A stretch of 64,000 bases of DNA from an uncultured bacterium. GTDB lineage: Bacteria > Bacillota_I > Bacilli_A > RF39 > UBA660. Location: assembly GCA_946560065.1 (NCBI GenBank), contig CAMNUE010000008.1, positions 1 to 64,000 on the forward strand, given 5' to 3'. The notes beneath the pieces were generated by a model, which was not told where the DNA came from, made no database searches, and was given only the letters and a program-made list of their open reading frames with translations. Below are positions 40,259 to 48,744 of the stretch, in pieces. Positions within the stretch are counted from its first letter, which is position 1; each line of letters starts with the position of its first letter. A program made the position numbers and the translations under genes.

Positions 40259-41410
40259 ATGGCAGTTCGTAATGAAAAAAACAAAAAAAAGTGGACAAAA
40301 GATGGTAGACATTGGTATTTCATTTGCTACTATAAAGATATATATGGAAAACGTAAGCAATATGTTTCAAAAATGTTTAAAAATAAAGAAATAGCAGATA
40401 AAAAACAAGCTCTATTTCTATTACAAAGAGATCATCCAGACTTTACAGAATTTTCTGTAGTAGCAGAAGCTTATTTTGACTATATAAGTAAAACAAAAAA
40501 AGACTCTACAGTATATTCATATAAAAAAGATTATAACAATCATATTGAGCCTTATTTTAATCAATACTATATAAATGATATAAACATAAACGTAATACGT
40601 CTTTGGGCTTCAGAAATAGATAAAAAGCCTATTAAAACTGATTATAAGAACAAAATATATGTAATACTATGCAACATATTTGATTTTGCTATTAAAAATT
40701 ACGGTTTAAAAGAAAACCCTGCAAAGACATTTGGGAGATTCCAAGAAAAAAATGACAAAATAATTTCTAATAAAGAAAAAATAAGATATATTACTCATGA
40801 AGAATTTAAAGAATACATTTCATATGTAAATGATCCATTGTATAGAATGTTTTTTATATTTGCGTATTATACAGGATGTCGGCGAGGAGAAATTCAAGCT
40901 CTAACATGGAAAGAAATAGATTTTGAGAATGATGAAATAGAAATAAACAAAACACTTTATGAAGAAGTAAAGGGAAAAGTGTGTATTACATCTACAAAAA
41001 ACAATCAAAATCGAATAATCAAAATGAGTAAATATTTACATGATGAATTAAAAGCATATAAAAAAGAAGTAATGAAATACTCCGATTTTAGTGAAGATTG
41101 GTTCATATTTGGAAATACAAGATTTCTTCCCAAAACTACTATAGATAGAAATAAAGATAAATATTTTAAGATTAGTGGAGTAAAAAGAATTACAATGCAC
41201 GAATTCAGACATAGTCATGTTTCACTATTAATAAATGAGTATGTAAGAATAAGCAAAGAAAAGAATATGAAAGTTGATACTGCTAAATTCTTTTTAATGT
41301 TATCAGAACGTATGGGGCATACAATACAAGTTATGATGGATACTTATATGCATTTGTTCCCTACTGTGCAAGATGAGATTGTCGATATTTTAGACAGTCT
41401 TTCAATTTAA
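40259..41410 (+). CDS. int: Tyrosine-family phage integrase
   Basis: 383 aa from the ATG at 40259 (TTGGAGGAA upstream). N-terminal arm-binding region with KWTKDGRHWYFICYYKDIYGKRKQY, a SAM-like core-binding domain, then the catalytic domain: R208 in YTGCRRGEIQALTW, H314-x-x-R317 in MHEFRHSH, H354 in ERMGHT and the nucleophile Y363 in DTYMH. It ends 87 bases from a tRNA-Pro gene, the probable integration target. Confidence 0.95.
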   Translation: MAVRNEKNKKKWTKDGRHWYFICYYKDIYGKRKQYVSKMFKNKEIADKKQALFLLQRDHPDFTEFSVVAEAYFDYISKTKKDSTVYSYKKDYNNHIEPYFNQYYINDININVIRLWASEIDKKPIKTDYKNKIYVILCNIFDFAIKNYGLKENPAKTFGRFQEKNDKIISNKEKIRYITHEEFKEYISYVNDPLYRMFFIFAYYTGCRRGEIQALTWKEIDFENDEIEINKTLYEEVKGKVCITSTKNNQNRIIKMSKYLHDELKAYKKEVMKYSDFSEDWFIFGNTRFLPKTTIDRNKDKYFKISGVKRITMHEFRHSHVSLLINEYVRISKEKNMKVDTAKFFLMLSERMGHTIQVMMDTYMHLFPTVQDEIVDILDSLSI

Positions 41411-41466
41411 AAAAATTTTAAAAAAAATAAAGAAAGTATTAGGTAATTATTAGGTAAAAAAAATAA

Positions 41467-41487
41467 AACCGTTGATACACAACGGTT
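41467..41487 (-). terminator. Terminator of the host tRNA operon
   Basis: AACCGTTG-loop-CAACGGTT, 8 bp, followed on the minus strand by TTATTTTTTTT. It lies just beyond the 3' end of the last tRNA-Pro gene and may also stop plus-strand transcription from the integrase gene. Confidence 0.75.
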
Positions 41488-41497
41488 AAATACATAA

Positions 41498-41574
41498 TGG
41501 TCGGGAAGACAGGATTTGAACCTGCAACCCCTTGGTCCCAAACCAAGTGCTCTACCAAGTTGAGCCACTTCCCG
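41498..41574 (-). tRNA. tRNA-Pro (UGG), copy next to the integrase
   Basis: Full cloverleaf with anticodon arm CTTGG-TTTGGGA-CCAAG and encoded CCA. Its 3' end faces the prophage, the usual orientation for integration into a tRNA gene. Confidence 0.93.
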
Positions 41575-41615
41575 AAAACTGACAATTTAAGACTTCACTA
41601 AATACATCTGCAAAA

Positions 41616-41692
41616 TGGTCGGGAAGACAGGATTTGAACCTGCAACCCCTTGGTCCCAAACCAAGTGCTCTACCAAGTTGAGCCACTTCCCG
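41616..41692 (-). tRNA. tRNA-Pro (UGG), second copy
   Basis: Identical in sequence to the copy at 41498. CCA encoded. Confidence 0.93.
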
Positions 41693-41695
41693 AAC

Positions 41696-41772
41696 TGGTG
41701 CGCTCGAAGGGATTCGAACCCCTGACCTTTTGGTTCGTAGCCAAACACTCTATCCAACTGAGCTACGAGCGC
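41696..41772 (-). tRNA. tRNA-Arg (ACG)
   Basis: Acceptor GCGCTCG/CGAGCGC; anticodon arm TTTGG-CTACGAA-CCAAA; CCA encoded. Confidence 0.93.
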
Positions 41773-41820
41773 AAGACTCTTTTGTTTAGCTACCGAATTA
41801 AATTGTCTCAATAAATAAAA

Positions 41821-41896
41821 TGGTGGCTCCAGCGGGAATCGAACCAGCGACACAGGGATTTTCAGTCCCTTGCTCTACCGACTGAGCTATGAAGCC
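41821..41896 (-). tRNA. tRNA-Phe (GAA)
   Basis: Anticodon arm GGGA-CTGAAAA-TCCC; T-loop TTCGATT; CCA encoded. It serves as the host reference for the GAA-like loop in the permuted tRNA-mimic unit at 20167. Confidence 0.93.
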
Positions 41897-41899
41897 ATA

Positions 41900-41976
41900 T
41901 GGCGGTTCCTACGGGACTCGAACCCGCGATCTTCTGCGTGACAGGCAGACGTGTTAACCAGCTGCACCAAGGAACC
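41900..41976 (-). tRNA. tRNA-Asp (GUC)
   Basis: Acceptor GGTTCCT/AGGAACC; anticodon arm TCTGC-CTGTCAC-GCAGA; CCA encoded. Confidence 0.93.
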
Positions 41977-41992
41977 ATATACTAAATTAAAT

Positions 41993-42069
41993 TGGTTGCG
42001 GGAAGAGGATTCGAACCTCTGACCTTCGGGTTATGAGCCCAACGAGCTACCAAACTGCTCCATCCCGCG
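41993..42069 (-). tRNA. tRNA-fMet (CAU), host initiator
   Basis: CGCGGGA/TCCCGCA gives C1·A72; D-stem has A11-U24; anticodon stem has the three G-C pairs (GGG-CTCATAA-CCC). All marks of the initiator tRNA. CCA encoded. Confidence 0.93.
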
Positions 42070-42076
42070 ATATCAA

Positions 42077-42169
42077 TGGCGGAGGAAAAGGGATTCGAAC
42101 CCCTGCGCCGCTCGCACGACCTCCCGGTTTTCAAGACCGGTCCCTTCAACCAGACTTGGGTATTCCTCC
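42077..42169 (-). tRNA. tRNA-Ser (UGA)
   Basis: Class II tRNA with a long variable arm; anticodon arm CCGGT-CTTGAAA-ACCGG; CCA encoded. Confidence 0.93.
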
Positions 42170-42206
42170 ATAAACCAATAGACTACCTATTGGCTAAATT
42201 TTCAAG

Positions 42207-42295
42207 TGGTGCCTAAGGCCGGACTTGAACCGGCACGAGGGTTGATTCTCGCAGGATTTTAAGTCCTGTGCGTCTACCAATTCCGCCACTCAGGC
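42207..42295 (-). tRNA. tRNA-Leu (UAA)
   Basis: Class II tRNA with a long variable arm; anticodon arm CAGGA-CTTAAAA-TCCTG; CCA encoded. Confidence 0.93.
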
Positions 42296-42298
42296 ACA

Positions 42299-42374
42299 TG
42301 GTGACCTGTATGAGATTCGAACTCATGACCCTTTGATTAAAAGTCAAATGCTCTACCGACTGAGCTAACAGATC
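42299..42374 (-). tRNA. tRNA-Lys (UUU)
   Basis: Anticodon arm TTTGA-CTTTTAA-TCAAA; CCA encoded. Confidence 0.93.
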
Positions 42375-42390
42375 AAATAAATTATTAAAG

Positions 42391-42465
42391 TGGCTGCCTC
42401 GGTTAGATTCGAACTAACGCATGTCAGAGTCAAAGTCTGATGCCTTACCACTTGGCTACGAGGCA
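42391..42465 (-). tRNA. tRNA-Gln (UUG)
   Basis: U1-A72 acceptor end typical of tRNA-Gln; anticodon loop CTTTGAC; CCA encoded. Confidence 0.93.
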
Positions 42466-42475
42466 ATATCATAAG

Positions 42476-42560
42476 TGGTGGAGAGAGATGGATTCGAACC
42501 ATCGAACTCATAGAGAACAGATTTACAGTCTGTCGCGTTTAGCCACTTCGCTACCTCTCC
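42476..42560 (-). tRNA. tRNA-Tyr (GUA)
   Basis: Class II tRNA; anticodon arm ACAGA-CTGTAAA-TCTGT; CCA encoded. Confidence 0.93.
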
Positions 42561-42567
42561 ATAAAAA

Positions 42568-42643
<76 letters not shown>

Positions 42644-42647
42644 ATAA

Positions 42648-42724
42648 TGGTGGGCGATACAGGACTCGAACCTGTGACCCCCTGCTTGTAAGGCAGGTGC
42701 TCTAACCAACTGAGCTAATCGCCC
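42648..42724 (-). tRNA. tRNA-Val (UAC)
   Basis: First gene of the array; anticodon arm CCTGC-CTTACAA-GCAGG; CCA encoded. Confidence 0.93.
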
Positions 42725-42748
42725 GAAACAAACCAGTTGACAGTATTA

Positions 42749-42777
42749 AATATACCAACTTCTAATAGATTTGTCAA
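42749..42777 (-). promoter_or_regulatory. Promoter of the 13-gene host tRNA operon
   Basis: On the minus strand TTGACA (42772-42777), 17-base spacer, TATATT (42749-42754), about 25 bases before tRNA-Val. Confidence 0.75.
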
Positions 42778-42807
42778 CAAAATTTCCGATTTTTTTGATT
42801 TTTTTTA

Positions 42808-43164
42808 TTATTTTTCAAATAATTCATCATACTTATCCTCAATCCAATCATTTAAAGCTATACCAAGGTTAGAAAAGCCACTACTAGTTTCAACAATTTT
42901 ATGAGAATATTTATCACGATATCTTAAATTCTTAACACTTAACTTTAGATGATTTTTACTCTCATCATATTCAATAACCCTAGCCTTTATCACTTCATCA
43001 AGTTCAGCATAATCATTAATATTTCTAACATAAGAATTAGAAATCTCTGAAATATGAATCAATCCAGTTATACCATCACCATCATCAATAAATACGAATA
43101 TACCATAATTCTCAATACCTGTGACTTTACCAGTTACTATATCTCCCACTTCATATTTTTTCAT
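42808..43164 (-). CDS. S1-domain RNA-binding protein (YugI/GSP13-like)
   Basis: 118 aa from the ATG at 43164 (GAGGAG upstream); a longer reading would run into the divergent gene. An S1 domain fills the first ~75 residues (YEVGDIVTGKVTGIENYGIFVFIDDG ... GLIHISEIS), with a short tail. Similar small S1 proteins (YugI, CvfD) bind ribosomes or RNA in Firmicutes and affect translation under stress. Confidence 0.85.
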   Translation of the reverse strand: MKKYEVGDIVTGKVTGIENYGIFVFIDDGDGITGLIHISEISNSYVRNINDYAELDEVIKARVIEYDESKNHLKLSVKNLRYRDKYSHKIVETSSGFSNLGIALNDWIEDKYDELFEK

Positions 43165-43258
43165 AACATTTGCTCCTCGTTTTATTATTATATCATACAA
43201 TATTGGATTTTGTTTACTAAACAAACAAATTAATGTTATAATTCAAGTGGTGATTAAA

Positions 43259-43495
43259 ATGAAAAAAAGTGAAATAGAATTACAAATAATTGCAATAATC
43301 GATAAAATAAGACCATTTCTAATAAGTGATGGAGGAAATCTGGAATTTATAAAATATGAAGATAATATAGTATATGTACAATTATCTGGAGCATGTAAAG
43401 AATGTGCAATGATTGATATCACATTAAAAGATGGAATCGAAGAACTAATAATAAGTGAAATACCAGAAGTAAAAGAAGTAAGAAATATAGGTTGA
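43259..43495 (+). CDS. NifU-like Fe-S scaffold domain protein
   Basis: 78 aa from the ATG at 43259 (AAGTGGTG upstream). The whole protein is a NifU C-terminal domain: IDKIRPFLISDGGNLEFIKYED, LSGACKECAMIDITLKDGIEE with the C-x-x-C that holds a [4Fe-4S] cluster. Corresponds in size to YutI-like proteins of Firmicutes. Convergent with the next gene, with no gap between stops. Confidence 0.92.
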   Translation: MKKSEIELQIIAIIDKIRPFLISDGGNLEFIKYEDNIVYVQLSGACKECAMIDITLKDGIEELIISEIPEVKEVRNIG

Positions 43496-44349
43496 TTAAA
43501 TCCAATCTATTTTTTTTATATCAAAAAAAGTCCCAATACAATTAATAATTCTTCTCAAGTACCTTTCATATCCCCTATTCTTAGAAATAACTTTATATAA
43601 AATATCTTCACTATCATCTCCTAAAATAACTCTATCAAATAAATCAAAATAATAATTAGGGAATAATAATCTAGCAACAACTAAATCATAATTATAGTAA
43701 TCTTTATATTTAAGTATCAAGGACTCTATATCTATATCCGTATAACTACCATCAAAATAAATACTTTTTAAATACTCAGAAAAATCTCTCTCTTTAATAT
43801 CAGCTTTTAAGTTTAAAGGATTATATAAATGTTTTTTATCAAAATATTTATGTTCAACAAAACCAACATCTTTATAATCTTGATAATCATATAAATAATA
43901 AATAGCCATCTCAAGCATCCCTAAATAATAGTCAATACTCTCATCAATCAATTTATATTTTCCAACTATTAATGAATAATAATACTCAATATAATCACTT
44001 TTACTTATCCATAAATTTCTCCACTTAAGTTCAATTAAAGTATTTAATGACACACTATTATCATCGATATCATATTTAGAATAATTATCTAAATCATCTT
44101 CAAGTAAAACAAAAAATTCATTCCCATATTGAGTTATGATTGAATCATCTTTATTTTGAACAAACCTATAGTATTTATATAATTCATTAGAAATCTTATA
44201 TTGTTCAATTACTTCATCTAAATTATTAACTCTTTCTAAATAATATATCCTATTATCATTCTTAATGATAAATCTATTATTTTCTTTAGAAATAGTAAAA
44301 TGTGTAAACCCATAATAATATTTAATTAAATTTTTAATAGTATCACCAT
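43496..44349 (-). pseudogene. CotS/YutH-like coat-kinase family gene with an early frameshift
   Basis: The frame ending at 43496 is open back to about 44340 and encodes ~280 residues (for example FTISKENNRFIIKNDNRIYY; FVEHKYFDKKHLYNPLNLKA), similar in layout to the CotS/YsxE-like protein at 55123. It has no start codon near its 5' end. An ATG at 44349 is in another frame; one extra A in the A5 run 16-20 bases after that ATG would join them (MVILLKNLIKYYYG). No ribosome site is visible, and a terminator lies just upstream. The internal GTG at 44053 would give 185 aa. It could be a pseudogene or a sequencing error in a homopolymer. Confidence 0.6.
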
Positions 44350-44360
44350 TACATTATATG

Positions 44361-44388
44361 AAAAAAAAGAAGGAATTATCTCCTTCTT
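44361..44388 (-). terminator. Terminator of the Glu-rich coiled-coil gene
   Basis: AAGAAGGA-loop-TCCTTCTT followed by eight T on the minus strand; the stop codon of the gene lies in the loop. Confidence 0.8.
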
Positions 44389-46343
44389 ACATTTATTGCC
44401 TCCGGTGCAATTATAGAATCAATTTCATTCATTAAAGCTTCATTATCATTAACTTTAGAAATTTGTGTTTCAACGAATCTACGATTACATTGAGTATTAT
44501 TTTCTGCTAATTTAGCTCTATTTACATTGAATCTGCAATCCTCTTCAAGTGCTTCAGTATAAATACGTAATTTTTCCATTTTTGCTTGATAAGCTTTAGC
44601 ACTTTCTTCTGCAATTCTTTTTGCTTCTTCTGCTTGTCTTTCAGCCTCTTCAGCTTCTCTTTCTGCCGCTTCAACTTGCATTCTTGTATATTCTTGTTGT
44701 TGTTGTAAAGCAATTGCACGTCTTTTTAATTCTTCAAAATCATTTAAAGAAGTAACCTTTTCAAGTGCAGAATCAATATCTCTAGCTGTTGTATTAGAAT
44801 AATCAAAATGTAAATCTTGATTTTCAGAATTTTCTACTCCAGCTGTTTCTTCATAATCGTTACTATAGTAAAGGTCTGGAAGTTGTCTTTCTGGAACAAC
44901 CATTGGTAATTCTCTTTCAACATTACTAGAATCATAATAATCAGTATTTTCTTCCTCAACACCTACATTTACTTGAGGTAACTCAATAACACTATCATTC
45001 TTTTCTACAGGTTTAAATACATCTTTAAAGCTTACTGAAGGTATATTTAAAGATACACCAATATCATCATTTCTCTCATCAGCTGCTTGTTCCTCATCAC
45101 GTCTCATATTGTTTCCATAAATTTCTTCATAATTAATAGTCATATTCATCGCATCAGCGTTCACTTTAGGATCATACTCTCCAATATTTTCACGAGCTCT
45201 AGCTATTTCTTCAGCAGTCATTGGTTTATACTCATATTTTGCTTCTTCTTCATAATCTTGTTGTTCTTCAACTTCTTCTTGATTGCCCACAAATTCACCA
45301 TTCTCATCATATCTTTCTATTCTAGCAGCATTACCACTTCTTGGAACCCTGATATTTTCCATAGCTCCATCAATTTCAGCTTCAATATCTTCAGCAGTTA
45401 ATGGAGCACTTTGAACTATATCAAATTCTTCCTCTGAACCTTTTCCAACCACAGACTCAACTTCTTCTGGACTAATTACATTTGGCATTGATTCAGCTTG
45501 TTCAGTAACACCATCCATAGCATCATTTATAACTTCTTCAATATTATCGTGTCCAATTATATCTGAGCTACTATCACCTAAAGCATTAATCATAGAATTA
45601 ATTGCTTCATCTATTTCTTCTTTACTTAATTCTTGACCTTCACTCTTCTCAGCAGCTTCAAACCCATCTTCAACACTTTCTTTAATTTCTTGTGCTTCCT
45701 TGCTTGTTGGAACAACTTCAATTTCTTCTTCAGTTTGCTCACTAGCAGTTCTTTCTTCTTGCTCTCTCATTGCTTCTTGAACTTCTTCAGCCATTCTTGC
45801 TGAATCTTCTTCCATAATTCTTGAAGCATTTTCATCTAAACTAGAGTTCTCAGAGTTAACTGCTTCTTCTACTGGACTATCTGCCACAGCTTCTCGACTT
45901 TCCATAACTGAATCATCTTTAAAGATTTCATCTTCTTTATCTAAGCCAACTGAATAAGCGTTATTACCATTAAATCTTAAATTTTTCATCATATTATCTT
46001 TTAATTTAATAGCTCTATCTTCTACATAATCAGTTGGAACATCTTCCTTAGACAAAACTTTAATTTTTGATTCAAGTTTTGCAATTGCTTTTGCTTTTTT
46101 TAATACTTTCTTTTCTGCCTTGTCTAATTGAGAAACAGTCTTAATATTGTAAGAATCAGTTAATGCTTTTTCTTTTGCTTTCGCAAGTTTTTTTTCATTA
46201 CGAGAAATTCTAAATTTTCTCCAAGCATTAGCTATCCTACCAAAAGAAACTGCTCTAGTTTTAATTTGTCTAGGTTTCTTTTCTTCAGAAACTGTACCAT
46301 AATCCTCATCTATTAATTCTAAAATATCCTCCATATCTTTCAT
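44376..46343 (-). CDS. Large acidic coiled-coil protein, unknown function
   Basis: 655 aa. The first ~110 residues are basic and helical (SFGRIANAWRKFRISRNEKKLAKAKEKAL); a long Glu/Asp-rich disordered region follows (~130-500); the C-terminal ~120 residues form a coiled coil (QQQQEYTRMQVEAAEREAEE). No transmembrane segment or catalytic motif. The composition suggests a cytoskeletal or cell-organisation role, but this is a guess. GGGAGG precedes the ATG. Confidence 0.7.
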   Translation of the reverse strand: MKDMEDILELIDEDYGTVSEEKKPRQIKTRAVSFGRIANAWRKFRISRNEKKLAKAKEKALTDSYNIKTVSQLDKAEKKVLKKAKAIAKLESKIKVLSKEDVPTDYVEDRAIKLKDNMMKNLRFNGNNAYSVGLDKEDEIFKDDSVMESREAVADSPVEEAVNSENSSLDENASRIMEEDSARMAEEVQEAMREQEERTASEQTEEEIEVVPTSKEAQEIKESVEDGFEAAEKSEGQELSKEEIDEAINSMINALGDSSSDIIGHDNIEEVINDAMDGVTEQAESMPNVISPEEVESVVGKGSEEEFDIVQSAPLTAEDIEAEIDGAMENIRVPRSGNAARIERYDENGEFVGNQEEVEEQQDYEEEAKYEYKPMTAEEIARARENIGEYDPKVNADAMNMTINYEEIYGNNMRRDEEQAADERNDDIGVSLNIPSVSFKDVFKPVEKNDSVIELPQVNVGVEEENTDYYDSSNVERELPMVVPERQLPDLYYSNDYEETAGVENSENQDLHFDYSNTTARDIDSALEKVTSLNDFEELKRRAIALQQQQEYTRMQVEAAEREAEEAERQAEEAKRIAEESAKAYQAKMEKLRIYTEALEEDCRFNVNRAKLAENNTQCNRRFVETQISKVNDNEALMNEIDSIIAPEAINVRRR

Positions 46344-46362
46344 AAAGGAAACCTCCCTCTCA

Positions 46363-46638
46363 CTATTCTGCTTTTGATAATTCTCGTAAAACGTCTTTTA
46401 CTCTGTTCCATTCTTCTTCATCGTCAACACCTAATAACTTAGGTTCTCCTGCTGAACGATCAACATGTGATACATAAACCGTAATATTATCATTTTCATC
46501 TTTTTCATTTTTTGTATAAATAACATACTCTTTTTTAGTATCTTTGAATTCAAAAGCTAAAATAACTTCTACTTCTTCAATTGAACCATCTTCTGCAACT
46601 ATTGACATCATTTTCTTTTCGATTTCTTGATTTTCCAT
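46363..46638 (-). CDS. DUF1292 family protein
   Basis: 91 aa from the ATG at 46638 (GGGAGGATTTTTT). Matches the DUF1292 pattern (IVAEDGSIEEVEVILAFEFKDTKKEYVIYT ... DDEEEWNRVKDVL). In Firmicutes this family is usually found near ruvX/yqgF-type genes; its function is unknown. Here it precedes the large acidic coiled-coil gene. Confidence 0.85.
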   Translation of the reverse strand: MENQEIEKKMMSIVAEDGSIEEVEVILAFEFKDTKKEYVIYTKNEKDENDNITVYVSHVDRSAGEPKLLGVDDEEEWNRVKDVLRELSKAE

Positions 46639-46709
46639 ATAAAAAATCCTCCCTTTACTATTCATATAATATAATTCTACCATATTTCACGATAAATACA
46701 AGTATTTTT

Positions 46710-46988
46710 TTATTTGATTTTTTTTAATAAGAAAATTTTAGCTCCAAAACTACAGTAATTTTCTATATAATCATCCATATACTTTATATCATTAATCTTT
46801 TTAACTTTCTTATTATTACTATCATAATAACCTTTTAATCTTACCTTTTCATAAGCATAATCTCCAAAGATATAATCATAATCATCAAAATAATCTGTTA
46901 ATTTCTCACTAATTTCTTCCATATTAAAACAATCATTATCATTTCTAACTATTTCGTAATTAGTTCCATTAATCTCAATTTTTTTCAT
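46710..46988 (-). CDS. yutD: YutD family protein
   Basis: 92 aa. YDYIFGDYAYEKVRLKGYYD and the ending YIENYCSFGAKIFLLKKI match YutD of Bacillus, a conserved small protein encoded near yunB and yutI, as here. Its role is unknown. Confidence 0.8.
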   Translation of the reverse strand: MKKIEINGTNYEIVRNDNDCFNMEEISEKLTDYFDDYDYIFGDYAYEKVRLKGYYDSNNKKVKKINDIKYMDDYIENYCSFGAKIFLLKKIK

Positions 46989-47023
46989 TCTAATACCTCT
47001 TTGGTTAATTATAACACACTTTT

Positions 47024-47653
47024 TTAATTTAATCCATTATAGTAATTTGGTATTTCTCCCTTAATTATTTCAATAGAAATGGGTTCTTTCACAATAATAT
47101 CCTTTTTCTTTGAAGTAAGTGGCATCGAAGCTTGTTCACAAACACTCACAATCACATCCATCTCAACAATAACATTATTAATACCATACTCTCGAACCTT
47201 TACATCAAGTTCTGTATTAACCTGTCCAATAAATGTCAATTTAATAGGAATTGTTGGTCCAATATTTGCAAACAAACTAGAATTTCTAATTGAACCTAAA
47301 CTTATATCACAAAGTATTCCCTTATCAATACTCTTAAATCTTCCACTTCTAAATCTATCTACAACAAATAAATCTTCAACATCTCCTGCTTCTAAATTAA
47401 ATAGTTTATTATGAACATATAAAGAAATACTATCCGTAATCTTATTAATATTCCTCGTATTATATGAAACATGTCCATCTTTAATACCCACATCAAGTAA
47501 ATCATTATAATCCTCAGATGCCATAACCTCACTTACCGCCCTATTAACAATATTACTAGTTAATCTCTCAACCTCGTTATTCACATACTGGTCTAATATG
47601 TCATTTACCCTCTTATCAATATAAACTATGAAAAAAAAAGACATTAGTATCAC
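47024..47653 (-). CDS. yunB: Sporulation protein YunB
   Basis: 209 aa from the GTG at 47653. The body (VNRAVSEVMASEDYNDLLDV; GRFKSIDKGILCDISLGSIR; GPTIPIKLTFIGQVNTELDVKVREYGINNV) matches YunB, a membrane-anchored protein expressed in the mother cell and needed for normal spores. The frame continues upstream through a complete transmembrane segment and basic leader (KKRLEVKYINKILITLGLV) without ATG, GTG or TTG; AGGAG lies near 47724. A rare start such as ATT near 47711 is therefore possible, giving ~229 aa. Confidence 0.85.
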   Translation of the reverse strand: MILMSFFFIVYIDKRVNDILDQYVNNEVERLTSNIVNRAVSEVMASEDYNDLLDVGIKDGHVSYNTRNINKITDSISLYVHNKLFNLEAGDVEDLFVVDRFRSGRFKSIDKGILCDISLGSIRNSSLFANIGPTIPIKLTFIGQVNTELDVKVREYGINNVIVEMDVIVSVCEQASMPLTSKKKDIIVKEPISIEIIKGEIPNYYNGLN

Positions 47654-47694
47654 TAACCCTAAAGTAATTAATATTTTATTAATATACTTAACTT

Positions 47695-47919
47695 CTAGTC
47701 TTTTCTTACTAATATAACATCTTCTCCTATTTTAGTAATCTCATTCCAAAATATTCTTGTATCACTTTCTCTATTCAAAGAAAAAATATTTTTACCTTGT
47801 TCTATTATTAACGATTCAATATTTCCATCACTTCTCACATCACAATCAATAATATTCCCCATGTTTTTTCCTGAAGTAATACTAACAATCTTCTTAGATT
47901 GTAAATCTGATAAACGCAT
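47695..47919 (-). CDS. YlmC/YmxH family sporulation protein
   Basis: 74 aa. MRLSDLQSKKIVSITSGKNMGNIIDCDV is the PRC-barrel-like start of the YlmC/YmxH family, which in spore formers is often linked to sigG, as here. AGGTGATAAT precedes the ATG. Confidence 0.85.
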   Translation of the reverse strand: MRLSDLQSKKIVSITSGKNMGNIIDCDVRSDGNIESLIIEQGKNIFSLNRESDTRIFWNEITKIGEDVILVRKD

Positions 47920-47951
47920 ATTATCACCTACAAAATAATATGATAAAACTT

Positions 47952-48725
47952 TTACTTTAATACTTTTTTTAATTCCTTTATTGCCTTTTTCTCAAGTCGT
48001 GAAACTTGTGCTTGACTAATATCTAACTCTTCAGCTATTTCCATCTGCGTCTTTCCAATTATAAACCTCTCATCCAATATATATTTTTCTCGTGTTTTTA
48101 AATCATCTATTGCATTGTCAATTGCCAGTCTGTTACTAATATCAACATTACTTTTCTTATCTTCAATCTGATCATATAAATAAATCGTATCTCCACCATC
48201 ATTATATATAGGTTCATACATACTAACTGGATCCTTTAAAGCATTTAATGCCGTACTTATTTCATATTCCCCTACTTCTAACTCTTTCGCAATCATTGAA
48301 ATATCTACCTCAACTCCATGTTTACTATAATATTCATCCTTAAATTTTAAAATCTTATAAGCCAAGTCTTTTAAAGACCTACTTATTCTTAGACTATTAT
48401 TATCTCTAATATATCTTTTTACTTCACCCAAAATCATTGGAACTGCATAAGTTGAAAACTTAACATCATAACTTAAATCAAAATTATCAATTGCCTTAAT
48501 TAAACCGACACAACCAATTTGAAATAAATCATCCAGGTTCTCTGATTTATTATAAAACTTACGAAGAATAGAAAGAACCAACTTTAAGTTTCCCTCAACT
48601 AACATATCCCTCGCAAAACTATCTCCATCCTGCATCTTTTTAAATAATGCAACCATTTCATCTTGCTCTAAACAAATTAAATCACTCGTATTAATTCCAC
48701 TAATCTCAACTTTATATTTTCCCAT
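47952..48725 (-). CDS. sigG: RNA polymerase sporulation sigma factor SigG
   Basis: 257 aa. The N-terminus KVEISGINTSDLICL is the SigG signature (it distinguishes SigG from SigF). Region 2 (NLKLVLSILRKFYNKSENLDDLFQIGCVGLIKAIDNFDLSYDVKFSTYAVPMILGEVKRYIRD), region 3 and region 4 (DERFIIGKTQMEIAEELDISQAQVSRLEKKAIKELKK) are complete. SigG directs late gene expression in the forespore. A SigG-type promoter lies upstream. Confidence 0.93.
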   Translation of the reverse strand: MGKYKVEISGINTSDLICLEQDEMVALFKKMQDGDSFARDMLVEGNLKLVLSILRKFYNKSENLDDLFQIGCVGLIKAIDNFDLSYDVKFSTYAVPMILGEVKRYIRDNNSLRISRSLKDLAYKILKFKDEYYSKHGVEVDISMIAKELEVGEYEISTALNALKDPVSMYEPIYNDGGDTIYLYDQIEDKKSNVDISNRLAIDNAIDDLKTREKYILDERFIIGKTQMEIAEELDISQAQVSRLEKKAIKELKKVLK

Positions 48726-48744
48726 AAAAAGCTCCTTTCATCTC

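Larger units (their letters stand above)
1..41497. mobile_element. Prophage, left end outside the window
   Basis: A contiguous block of phage genes runs from the tail-tip protein at the left edge to a tyrosine integrase that ends 87 bases before a tRNA-Pro gene. Packaging, head, tail, replication, recombination and immunity modules are in the usual siphovirus order. Holin, endolysin and the second attachment site are not seen and should lie to the left of position 1. The right border is inferred from the integrase ending close to the 3' end of a tRNA gene, a common integration target; the exact core site cannot be fixed with only one end visible. The three phage tRNAs and the absence of broken core genes suggest a fairly intact element. 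Confidence 0.93.
41496..41694. repeat. 81-bp direct repeat holding two identical tRNA-Pro genes
   Basis: 41496-41576 and 41614-41694 are identical over 81 bases, with unrelated flanks. The copy nearest the integrase may belong to the phage attachment region, or the gene pair may be an older host duplication. Confidence 0.9.

Noticed and set aside
41587..41853. 88-aa ORF across the tRNA genes
   Set aside because: It reads through tRNA-Pro and tRNA-Arg sequences; a typical spurious tRNA-overlapping ORF.
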